NCBI GenBank assembly: GCA_002314445.1
Contig: DCFX01000057.1
Span: 1-64,000 of the forward strand
DNA from: Treponema sp. UBA1793
GTDB taxonomy: Bacteria; Spirochaetota; Spirochaetia; Treponematales; Treponemataceae
DNA: 64,000 nucleotides
Direction: 5' to 3'
Shown here: one piece after another, positions 24,740-31,920 of the stretch
Numbering within the stretch: position 1 is the stretch's first letter
How the letters are laid out: each line of letters starts with the position of its first letter
Program-made: the position numbers and the translations under genes
Notes under the pieces: model-generated
Seen by the model: only the letters and a program-made list of their open reading frames with translations
The model's database searches: none
What the model was told of the DNA's origin: nothing

Positions 24740-24766
24740 TAACCGGCCTGAAATGACTGCCGATAA
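24740..24766 (+). promoter_or_regulatory. Sigma-28 (FliA)-type promoter of the flgF-flgG operon
   Basis: TAAC (24740-24743), exactly 15 bases, then GCCGATAA (24759-24766): a perfect FliA -10 box with a three-of-four -35 box. The leader of about 35 bases carries GGAAGGAA before ATG 24809. It lies in the 197-base gap between divergent glgC and flgF. Confidence 0.7.
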
Positions 24767-24808
24767 TAAAGTAACAGGACCGCAGCATATGCGGAAGGAA
24801 ACGACAGA

Positions 24809-25603
24809 ATGATACGTGGCTGGTATACAGGCGCGAGCGGAATGAACGCGCAGCAGAACAGACTTGATGCTATTTCCAATAATCTTGCAAATGTCGATAC
24901 GACTGGATATAAGCGTGATATATCTGTAAGTAAATCTTTTTCGGAACTTCTGCTCCGCCGTACGAATGCGGACGGTGTTTATGAAACGCCATTCGGTTCC
25001 GCTGATGCAGCTCCCGTTATCGGAAAACTGGGGCTTGGTGTGGAAACAAATGAAAACTATACTGATTTTGAACAAGGCTCGTTTAAAGCCACCGATACAA
25101 AAACTGATTTTGCAATGGGCGGGCAGGGATTTTTTGCTGTTCAGACCCCTGACGGAGAACGTTACACACGGAACGGAAATTTTTTCCTCGGAAAAGAAGG
25201 AATTCTTGAAACAAAAGACGGATATCCGGTACTTGGGGAAAACGGAGTCATCCGGCTTGCCAATGACAAATTTCTTGTACGGGAAGACGGAAAAATTTAT
25301 TCGCAGGACGGGCAGGAAGTGGACAGACTTAAAGTTGTCCGCTTTGACAACGAACGGTATCTGAAGAAGATGGGAGAAAGTTTCTATACAACGAACGATA
25401 TTTCAGGTCCCGCACATATTGCTGAAGGTGACGAAAGGCCGCGTATTCTGCAGGGGTATACGGAAACCTCGAATGTAAATGTTGTGAATGAGATGGTTCA
25501 GATGATTGAAGTGAACAGAGCGTATGAAGCGAACCAGAAGACAATTACGAGCGAAGACTCAATGATGAACACATTGTGGTCCCGTGTTGCAATGTATAAA
25601 TAA
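24809..25603 (+). CDS. flgF: Flagellar basal-body rod protein FlgF
   Basis: A 264-residue proximal rod protein of the periplasmic flagellum. The N-terminal flagellar rod signature is GWYTGASGMNAQQNRLDAIS followed by NNLANVDTTGYK; the C-terminal helix (NVNVVNEMVQMIEVNRAYE) is shared with FlgG and FlgE. It differs from the next gene by a longer, more divergent central region (LLRRTNADGVYE), as expected of FlgF. Order flgF-flgG-rod-binding protein is the conserved spirochaete arrangement. flgG follows after 14 bases. Confidence 0.92.
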   Translation: MIRGWYTGASGMNAQQNRLDAISNNLANVDTTGYKRDISVSKSFSELLLRRTNADGVYETPFGSADAAPVIGKLGLGVETNENYTDFEQGSFKATDTKTDFAMGGQGFFAVQTPDGERYTRNGNFFLGKEGILETKDGYPVLGENGVIRLANDKFLVREDGKIYSQDGQEVDRLKVVRFDNERYLKKMGESFYTTNDISGPAHIAEGDERPRILQGYTETSNVNVVNEMVQMIEVNRAYEANQKTITSEDSMMNTLWSRVAMYK

Positions 25604-25617
25604 AGGAGCAGTGAGAA

Positions 25618-26412
25618 ATGGTAAGAAGTTTGTGGACAGCAGCTACCGGGATGAACGGACAACAGTCCAATATTGATGCAATTTCAAATAATCTCTCCAA
25701 TGTAAATACAACCGGATTTAAACAGCAGCGTGTCGAATTCGAAGATTTGATTTATCAGAATGAAAAACTTGCCGGAACTCCGGCAACAGAAGATACTGTT
25801 ACTCCAGTCGGAATACAGCAGGGGCATGGTGTAAAAGTCGGTGCGACACAGCGCATTATGAGTCAGGGGTCGCTGCAGAATACGGGAGTATGTACCGATG
25901 TCGCAATCGTAGGCGACGGATTTTTCCGCATACAAAAATACGACGGAAGTTATGCTTATTCGCGCGACGGTTCTTTTAAAGTTGATTCGACAGGGCAGCT
26001 TGTTACATCAAACGGAATGCGTGTCATGCCTGAAATCATACTTCCGCAGGGATATGATGTTCAGACGCTGACAGTCAGTCAGGACGGACGCGTCGGTGTA
26101 AAAGTGAACGGAGGAACTGAACCTGTTCAGGTAGGACAGATAGAGCTGTACCGTTTTCCGAACGAAGTCGGACTCAAAGCCGACGGCGACAATCTGTATC
26201 AGGTGACTAACGCCAGCGGCGATCCGATTGCGAATCGTCCGGGGTTTGACGGGATGGGCAAGCTTGAACATAAATTTCTTGAGATGAGCAACGTGTCTGT
26301 CGTAAACGAAATGGTTCAGATGATTGTCGCCCAGCGTGCATATGAGTTCAACAGCAAGGCCATTCAGACAACTGACAGCATGCTTAATACAGCCGTAAAT
26401 CTTAAACGGTAA
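25618..26412 (+). CDS. flgG: Flagellar distal rod protein FlgG
   Basis: A 264-residue distal rod protein. N-terminal signature SLWTAATGMNGQQSNIDAIS, then NNLSNVNTTGFKQQRVEF; C-terminal NVSVVNEMVQMIVAQRAYEF. The central part (YDVQTLTVSQDGRVGVKVNG) is the normal FlgG type. It is preceded by AAAGGAG and followed ten bases later by the rod-binding protein. Confidence 0.95.
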   Translation: MVRSLWTAATGMNGQQSNIDAISNNLSNVNTTGFKQQRVEFEDLIYQNEKLAGTPATEDTVTPVGIQQGHGVKVGATQRIMSQGSLQNTGVCTDVAIVGDGFFRIQKYDGSYAYSRDGSFKVDSTGQLVTSNGMRVMPEIILPQGYDVQTLTVSQDGRVGVKVNGGTEPVQVGQIELYRFPNEVGLKADGDNLYQVTNASGDPIANRPGFDGMGKLEHKFLEMSNVSVVNEMVQMIVAQRAYEFNSKAIQTTDSMLNTAVNLKR

Positions 26413-26422
26413 GGAATAAAAA

Positions 26423-26947
26423 ATGACAATCGGCGGTGTAAACGGTTCGCTGTTAAACGGCAATGAGGCAGTTCAGTCTGCACAGTATAAAGGCGAGATG
26501 TCGCGGTTTGACGACCTTGTAAAAAGCATGAAAACCGATACGAAAACTTCCGGTGACGGGCTTGTTTCGTCGAGTCAGGTAAGCGACGGTAAACTTAACG
26601 GTGATTTTTCCTCTGATTTTTCAAAAACCTATACAGCGGAGGCTGATAAACATGCACGGCCTTCCGGCGCGGCGGTAAATCAGGCCGGCGCACACGGTGA
26701 ATCCCGTACAATCGACAAAACAAGCAAGTTATATGAAAAATCGCTTGAACTTGAGACATTTATGGTAAAAATCATGCTGTCTTCAATGCGGAAAACTGTG
26801 AACAAAACGGACCTTATGGGCGGCAACAGTTTTGCGTCGAATATGTACGAAGACATGATGTATGACGAATATGCAACGGAGCTTACAAAAAAGGCAGGGT
26901 TCGGACTTGCCGACCAGATGTACCTCCAGCTCAGTAAACAGGCATAA
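26423..26947 (+). CDS. FlgJ-like rod-binding protein
   Basis: A 174-residue protein whose C-terminal 85 residues fit the rod-binding domain of FlgJ (LYEKSLELETFMVKIMLSSMR, cut here as LETFMVKIMLSSMRKTV, then GGNSFASNMYEDMMYDEYA and GFGLADQMYLQL). The muramidase domain of enterobacterial FlgJ is absent, as in other spirochaetes, so a separate enzyme must open the peptidoglycan for the rod. It ends the flgF-flgG operon; the promoter of murC begins within ten bases of its stop. Confidence 0.88.
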   Translation: MTIGGVNGSLLNGNEAVQSAQYKGEMSRFDDLVKSMKTDTKTSGDGLVSSSQVSDGKLNGDFSSDFSKTYTAEADKHARPSGAAVNQAGAHGESRTIDKTSKLYEKSLELETFMVKIMLSSMRKTVNKTDLMGGNSFASNMYEDMMYDEYATELTKKAGFGLADQMYLQLSKQA

Positions 26948-26956
26948 ATCTTCAAA

Positions 26957-26985
26957 TTGAACAATATGCCGTTATGTACTATTAT
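26957..26985 (+). promoter_or_regulatory. murC: Promoter of murC, leaderless arrangement
   Basis: TTGAAC (26957-26962), 17 bases, TATTAT (26980-26985), then six bases to ATG 26992. Spacing to the start codon is identical to that of the ankyrin gene at 16423, and no Shine-Dalgarno is present. Confidence 0.6.
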
Positions 26986-26991
26986 GTATAT

Positions 26992-28482
26992 ATGGCAAAA
27001 ATTTTACTTCCGAAGAACCTTAAAGGACTTCACATACATTTTGTCGGAATCAAGGGAACGGGTATGGCCGCTCTCGTTGAGATACTCCATTCAAGGGGCG
27101 CTGTCATTACGGGCAGCGATGTTTCCGAACGTTTTTATACGGACGAAATCCTTGAAAAACTAGGTTTGAAAGCACTCCCTTTCAGTGAAAGCAATATCAC
27201 AAAAGACATACAGTACGTTATTTATTCATCGGCATATAATCCGGAGAAAAATCCTGATTTAATTGCTGCATACAGGCTCGGTGTCCCCTGTATGCTTTAC
27301 ACCCAAGCGCTTGGTGCTGTATCGGAACAGGCATACAGCTGCGGAATATGCGGTGTGCACGGTAAAACGAGTACAACAGGGCTTGCGGGGACTATTCTTG
27401 AACAGCTTGATCTTCCTGCCCAGGTTCTTGCCGGTTCTATGATTTCATCGTTCGGAGACAGCTGTACGATGACGACGAAATCATTCGCGCAGAAAGAACA
27501 TGCCTATTTCGTCGCGGAAACGTGCGAGTATCAGCGGCATTTTATGTCGTTCTGTCCGCAGAAAATCGTGCTTACAAGCGTCGAAAGCGATCATCAGGAT
27601 TACTATCCGACATATAACGATATACGGGATGCTTTCGTCGACTACATCTGCAAACTGCCCGAATACGGTCAGCTTGTGTACTGTGCCGACGACGAAGGAG
27701 CTGTAGAGACTGCAGGACTTGCAAAGCAGCGGCGCAGCGACATCGAACTGGTTCCCTATGGCGAGAAAGCGGACGGTGCATATCATCTGACTTTCGGAAA
27801 GACGGCGGATGAGACGCAGCATTTTACAATGAACTTGCTCGGGGCTCTGGAAATCCACGTGCCCGGCAGACACGACGTGCGCGATGCATGTGCAGCTGCG
27901 GCTCTTGTCTGTGAACTTATAAAGACCGATGGACATAATCCTCTTGATTATGCTAAAAACATAAAACAGGGGCTTGTAAACTACAGAGGGGGCAGGCGCC
28001 GCAGTGAAGTGATTGGAAAAGCTGTTGCAAATGGTAATTCAGTCGTATTCATCGACGACTACGGGCACCATCCGACGGCAATAAAAACGACTTTGTCCGG
28101 TTACCGTGAATTTTATTCCGGGCGCAAAATAATAATAGATTTTATGTCCCATACATATACACGTACGGCGGCTCTTCTGGAAGACTTTGCGCAGGCGTTT
28201 GATTCTGCCGATGAAGTCATTCTTCACAAAATATATGCTTCGGCTCGCGAGAATCCGTCGGCAGCTTCCGTAACAGGCGAAACACTATATGAACATGCAA
28301 AAAAATATCACTCGAATGTTCATTATTATAACGAAATACTCGACTCAAAGGAATTTGCACTTTCGGAGTTAAAGACGAATCCCGGCAGAGAGTATCCGAA
28401 CGGCTATCTTTTCGTAACGATGGGGGCAGGGGACAACTGGAAAATCGGTAGAGCGCTTTACGACGAACTTAAAAATAATTAA
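26992..28482 (+). CDS. murC: UDP-N-acetylmuramate--L-alanine ligase
   Basis: A 496-residue cytosolic ligase adding L-Ala to UDP-MurNAc. Motifs: nucleotide loop GIKGTGM at 19-25, ATP loop GVHGKTSTT at 121-129, VAETCEYQRHF, the HxGRHDVRDACAAA region and DDYGHHPTAI near the C-terminal domain, all typical of MurC rather than Mpl. I choose ATG 26992 because the promoter predicts a transcript starting there; ATG 26974 six codons upstream lies within the promoter spacer and would add residues YYYVY. The next gene, yicC, begins 15 bases downstream. Confidence 0.93.
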   Translation: MAKILLPKNLKGLHIHFVGIKGTGMAALVEILHSRGAVITGSDVSERFYTDEILEKLGLKALPFSESNITKDIQYVIYSSAYNPEKNPDLIAAYRLGVPCMLYTQALGAVSEQAYSCGICGVHGKTSTTGLAGTILEQLDLPAQVLAGSMISSFGDSCTMTTKSFAQKEHAYFVAETCEYQRHFMSFCPQKIVLTSVESDHQDYYPTYNDIRDAFVDYICKLPEYGQLVYCADDEGAVETAGLAKQRRSDIELVPYGEKADGAYHLTFGKTADETQHFTMNLLGALEIHVPGRHDVRDACAAAALVCELIKTDGHNPLDYAKNIKQGLVNYRGGRRRSEVIGKAVANGNSVVFIDDYGHHPTAIKTTLSGYREFYSGRKIIIDFMSHTYTRTAALLEDFAQAFDSADEVILHKIYASARENPSAASVTGETLYEHAKKYHSNVHYYNEILDSKEFALSELKTNPGREYPNGYLFVTMGAGDNWKIGRALYDELKNN

Positions 28483-28497
28483 TAAAGGATTGCGATT

Positions 28498-29367
28498 ATG
28501 ACCAGCATGACAGGATATGCATACAAAGAAATTTCACTCAAAGATGCGACCGTATCGGTAGAGATAAAGTCGGTAAACTCACGTTTTCTTGACCTTTCGA
28601 TAAATCTGCCTCCGTACCTTAATCAGCTTGAATCGCGGTTCCGCGCTCTTGTCACCGAAAAAATTATCCGCGGCAAAGTAGACATATACATCCGTGTTAA
28701 GGAAATGAACGTGGATGAAACTGTTACGGCGGATGTAACGGCTGCAAAAGCATATGCCGATGCAATCGGACGGATTGCAGATGCTCTGGGCAGAACGGTG
28801 GATGACGTGCCTCTATCCCTCATAATTTCGCAGCCTGGAGTGCTTTGCAGCGACCGCGAGTATGACATAGAAAAATACTGGAATATGATAGCCCCTGTAT
28901 TTACGGAAACACTTACATCATTCTGCACTGACCGCGCGAGAGAAGGTGCGAATCTCAGCAGGGATCTGCTTGTAAAACTTGGAAAACTTGAAGAATGCGC
29001 AGCTTTTTTTAAAGAATGGCAGCCCAAGATGGAGACGATGTTCAAAGATCAGATTACGCAGAAATTCAACGAACTGCTCGGGGAGCATGTAGACGAACAG
29101 CGTATCATGACGGAAACAGCCGCCATGCTTGTGAAATATACGATAAACGAGGAAATAATCAGGCTGCACAGTCATCTTTCTGCCCTGCGTTCGGAACTGA
29201 AAGATAATCCTGCTCCCGGAAAGAAAATAGATTTTCTTTGCCAGGAAATAAACCGTGAGATAAATACTATCGGCAGCAAGAATCAGTTTACGGAAGTCGG
29301 AGCAATGGTTGTTACTGCAAAAGATTCGCTTGAAAACATACGCGAACAGGCGAGGAATGTGGAATAG
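28498..29367 (+). CDS. YicC/YloC-family endoribonuclease
   Basis: A 289-residue protein with the YicC N-terminal signature MTSMTGYAYKE and KSVNSRFLDL, and the C-terminal DUF1732 end (KIDFLCQEINREINTIGSK). E. coli YicC is an endoribonuclease involved in small-RNA turnover; the treponemal protein is assigned by family. AAAGGA precedes ATG 28498. Its stop codon TAG forms the first three bases of the duplicated 112-bp hairpin element downstream, so the mRNA would carry that structure in its 3' end. Confidence 0.88.
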   Translation: MTSMTGYAYKEISLKDATVSVEIKSVNSRFLDLSINLPPYLNQLESRFRALVTEKIIRGKVDIYIRVKEMNVDETVTADVTAAKAYADAIGRIADALGRTVDDVPLSLIISQPGVLCSDREYDIEKYWNMIAPVFTETLTSFCTDRAREGANLSRDLLVKLGKLEECAAFFKEWQPKMETMFKDQITQKFNELLGEHVDEQRIMTETAAMLVKYTINEEIIRLHSHLSALRSELKDNPAPGKKIDFLCQEINREINTIGSKNQFTEVGAMVVTAKDSLENIREQARNVE

Positions 29368-29476
29368 TCGCTGGAATTACATCCATGTAATTCCAGCTCT
29401 GCGGGAAAATGTTGGGGCGGAGTACTTGTGCGGTAATTTTCCCGCCTGGCTTTGTGCGCGCATCCTTGCGCGCGGA
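29365..29476. repeat. Three-hairpin repeat element, copy 1
   Basis: First of two head-to-tail copies with a period of exactly 112 bases. It contains hairpin 1 (29369-29396, 12-13 bp arms GCTGGAATTACAT/ATGTAATTCCAGC), hairpin 2 (arms GCGGGAAAAT/ATTTTCCCGC with a 25-base variable loop) and hairpin 3 (GCGCGCA-TCCT-TGCGCGC). The first three bases supply the yicC stop codon. No open frame of its own. Confidence 0.9.
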
Positions 29477-29588
29477 TAGTCGCTGGAATTACATCCATGT
29501 AATTCCAGCTCTGCGGGAAAATCTTGGGGTAGAGTACTTGTGCAATGATTTTCCCGCCTGGCTGTGGACGCGCATCCCTGCGCGGCGT
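29477..29588. repeat. Three-hairpin repeat element, copy 2
   Basis: Second copy, identical to copy 1 over the first 46 bases and about 85% overall. Differences fall in the loop of hairpin 2 and in hairpin 3, where both arms changed but pairing is kept (CGCGCA-TCCC-TGCGCG). The 49 bases after it lead to the ribosome binding site of the CMP kinase-like gene. A decayed relative of hairpin 2 lies at 7553-7596. Confidence 0.9.
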
Positions 29589-29637
29589 GGAGAGCTGGAT
29601 TATGAGGAAAAATATCGGATTCTTATAGGAGGTGTAA

Positions 29638-30207
29638 ATGGCTGGATACAAATTAATTCCCGGGAAGGAACTTCGGATTGCAATATCGGGAAAGTCAGGA
29701 TGCGGAAACACGACGGTAAGCACGCTGCTTGCTGAAAAACTTGGAATCAAACTCATTAACTATACATTCCGCCAGCTGGCTGCGGAAAAAGGACTGACGC
29801 TTGCACAGGTCATAGAGAATGCAAAAACCGACGACAGTTACGACAAATATGTTGATACTCATCAGGTTGAACTTGCACGCCGTGAATCATGTGTGCTCGG
29901 CTCACGCCTTGCCATATGGATGCTCAGAGAGGCTGATGTAAAAATCTATCTCCTTGCAAGCGATGAACTCCGCGCAAAACGCATACTCGGACGTGAAGGC
30001 GGCAGTTTACAGGAAATAAAGGAATTTACTTCGATGCGCGACAGTGAGGATACAAGGCGGTATAAGAAATTGTACGGTATAGACAATAATTCCTATGATA
30101 CAGTCGCCGACATGAAGGTTGACACAAGCTGCAACGTCCCGGAAGAGATCGTGCATTCAATTCTCGAAGAACTTGTTCAGCGGGGATTTGTAGAGCGGAC
30201 GGAATAA
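29638..30207 (+). CDS. cmk: Cytidylate kinase-like protein with a lysine-less P-loop
   Basis: A 189-residue nucleoside-monophosphate-kinase-like P-loop protein, close in length and layout to archaeal-type CMP kinases. The phosphate loop reads ISGKSGCGNTTVS, with N24 where Walker A normally has lysine; archaeal CMP kinases also often lack this lysine. A substrate/lid region (DELRAKRILGREGG) and a C-terminal helix follow. AGGAGG precedes ATG 29638. The gene lies between yicC and mutY and is separated from yicC by the duplicated hairpin element. CMP kinase activity is the best guess; another nucleotide or small-molecule kinase is possible. Confidence 0.75.
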   Translation: MAGYKLIPGKELRIAISGKSGCGNTTVSTLLAEKLGIKLINYTFRQLAAEKGLTLAQVIENAKTDDSYDKYVDTHQVELARRESCVLGSRLAIWMLREADVKIYLLASDELRAKRILGREGGSLQEIKEFTSMRDSEDTRRYKKLYGIDNNSYDTVADMKVDTSCNVPEEIVHSILEELVQRGFVERTE

Positions 30208-30234
30208 CAGTCTGATTAACTTAACACGAAAACT

Positions 30235-31059
30235 ATGCAGCTGACAGAAAATCTGATTTCTGATTTCCAAAGGACTATTCTCGACAACTATAAAGCCCAT
30301 GGCAGAATGTTCCCCTGGCGTGAAACAGATGATCCTTATGCAATCCTTGTCTCGGAAATGATGCTTCAGCAGACGCAGACACTCCGTGTCGTTCCCAAAT
30401 ACGACGCATGGCTTAAATTATTTCCCGATGCTGCATCGCTTGCCGCAGCTCCTCTTGCTGACATACTTGCCGCATGGAGCGGTCTTGGCTATAACCGCAG
30501 GGCGAAGTATCTGCAGAGCGCATGCCTTGAAGTGTGCACAAAATACAGCGGAGTTTTTCCTGATACGAAAGCCGGTCTTGAGCTGCTTTCCGGCGTGGGG
30601 CCGTATACGGCAGGGGCTGTTTCTGCATTTGCATACAATAAACCTGAAGTATTCATAGAAACAAACATACGGTCAGTGTTTATTTTTTTCTTTTTTAATG
30701 GTACTGAGGAAAAAGTTCCTGATGCGGAGCTTCTCCCGTTAGTCGGACAGACTCTTGACAGAAAGAATCCCCGTGAATGGTATTATGCTCTCATGGATTA
30801 CGGTGCGGAACTAAAAAAACGTGTGAAAAATCCGTCCAGAAAAAGTACACACTATGTGAAGCAGTCTAAGTTTGAAGGTTCTCTGCGGCAGGCCAGGGGT
30901 GCTATACTGCGTCAGCTTACGGAAAAAGGCTGCGTGACTCTTGGTAAAATTGCTGAAGAAGAGCATCTTGATTTGTTCCGGCTTGAAAAGGCTGCCGAAA
31001 AACTTGCTTCGGAAAAGTTTGTGTGCGAAAAGAACGGTATATACAGAATCGTAAAATAA
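30235..31059 (+). CDS. mutY: MutY-like adenine DNA glycosylase without Fe-S cluster
   Basis: A 274-residue HhH-GPD glycosylase. MutY features: PWR and SEMMLQQTQ with catalytic Glu at E41, the helix-hairpin-helix LLSGVGPYTAG, and YNRRAKYL. Two features are odd. The motif that carries the catalytic Asp reads IETNIRS, with E142 in place of Asp. The four-cysteine Fe-S loop after MDYGAE is absent, replaced by a Lys/Arg-rich stretch (LKKRVKNPSRKS). The C-terminus looks like a small winged-helix (LTEKGCVTLGKIAEEEHLD), not the MutT-like 8-oxoG domain. Function in A:oxoG repair is likely but the chemistry may differ. Confidence 0.75.
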   Translation: MQLTENLISDFQRTILDNYKAHGRMFPWRETDDPYAILVSEMMLQQTQTLRVVPKYDAWLKLFPDAASLAAAPLADILAAWSGLGYNRRAKYLQSACLEVCTKYSGVFPDTKAGLELLSGVGPYTAGAVSAFAYNKPEVFIETNIRSVFIFFFFNGTEEKVPDAELLPLVGQTLDRKNPREWYYALMDYGAELKKRVKNPSRKSTHYVKQSKFEGSLRQARGAILRQLTEKGCVTLGKIAEEEHLDLFRLEKAAEKLASEKFVCEKNGIYRIVK

Positions 31060-31363
31060 CCGGATTTCCATCGGTCAATTGACAATATACTCTTTTTGTG
31101 TCTGCGTTTCTGCGGCGGTGCATACCGGTTCACGACGAGGAAACAGGCATACACACGCTCAGGGTTCAGGGTGAATCATACTCGTGTTTGAGTGTTGACC
31201 ACCGCAGGGATGCAGGCTGAATCCGCGCGGGAACGCAGGGTGAACCTGCCCACGGATTCAGGGTGAACCCGTGTATGGAAACAGGGTAAAAACAAAGGAT
31301 ACTCTGAGTAAAATCCGCTGATTCAAAGATACTTTGTTTTACGTGCTGTTTTTTATCTACTAT
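31060..31363. other. Gene-free stretch between convergent mutY and leuD
   Basis: No open frame with coding character on either strand. Most of the interval (31144-31327) is a degenerate 23-bp tandem repeat, described separately. AAAACAAAG (31289-31297) and CTTTGTTTT (31332-31340) can pair across a 34-base loop with A/T tracts on both sides and may act as a weak two-way terminator. Confidence 0.6.
31144..31327. repeat. Degenerate 23-bp tandem repeat, about eight units
   Basis: Units begin at 31144, 31167, 31190, 31213, 31236, 31259, 31282 and 31305, each exactly 23 bases apart. The best-kept units start CAGGGTGAAYCCG; the outer units have drifted. Because 23 is not a multiple of three and stops occur in all frames, it is not coding. 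Confidence 0.7.
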
Positions 31364-31897
31364 TCAGTATTTCTTGTCAGCGTATCCTATCCAGCCCTCA
31401 TTTTCCACAAGCGCCTTCTCAAAATCGTCAAGCTTGAACGGGTAGCTTTTGGAAAGACTTCCTGCAATAAGTTTTACCTTTGCAGTACCGTCGTCGTTCT
31501 GTACAATTCTGCATTCTGTGTCCTTAGCTGCAAACGTATGGAACATATCTTCAATAGATTTCTTGTCCATTTCGATTGCAATCAGGCCGCAGTTGAACAT
31601 GTTCTGGCGGAATATACGTGCAAAATTTGTCGCAATAACAACAAAAATGCCGTTTACTTCAAGTGCCCACGGCGCATGTTCGCGGGAAGAACCGCAGCCG
31701 AAGTTTTCACGGGTAATGATGACTTTTTTACCCGCAACATCTGTTTTCGGATTGAATCCGTCAAGTTTCAGATCTTCGAGCAGATACGGCTTAAGTGCCT
31801 GTTTGGAAATTTCCGTCAGGTATTTTGCCGGGATAATTTCGTCCGTATTGATATCCGAACGATCCAGAAAAAGTACTTCACCGCCAAACTGTTTCAT
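31364..31897 (-). CDS. leuD: 3-isopropylmalate dehydratase small subunit
   Basis: A 177-residue swivelling-domain subunit of an aconitase-family hydro-lyase. Conserved blocks: FLDRSDINTDEIIPAKYL near the N-terminus and GCGSSREHAPWAL with the substrate-phosphate Ser-Arg pair. The short length matches the archaeal/type-2 LeuD that pairs with a 420-residue LeuC, and leuC is the adjacent upstream gene (23 bases apart). No leuA or leuB is visible nearby, so the substrate could be isopropylmalate, citramalate, homoaconitate or a related acid. Confidence 0.88.
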   Translation of the reverse strand: MKQFGGEVLFLDRSDINTDEIIPAKYLTEISKQALKPYLLEDLKLDGFNPKTDVAGKKVIITRENFGCGSSREHAPWALEVNGIFVVIATNFARIFRQNMFNCGLIAIEMDKKSIEDMFHTFAAKDTECRIVQNDDGTAKVKLIAGSLSKSYPFKLDDFEKALVENEGWIGYADKKY

Positions 31898-31920
31898 CTC
31901 ATTTTTCTCCTATTTAAAGT

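Noticed and set aside
29283..29756. Open frames on both strands across the 112-bp repeats
   Set aside because: They arise from the palindromic repeats, read through known genes at both ends and have no initiation signals.
31144..31327. CRISPR array
   Set aside because: Units abut without unique spacers and the repeats are degenerate; no cas genes are present.
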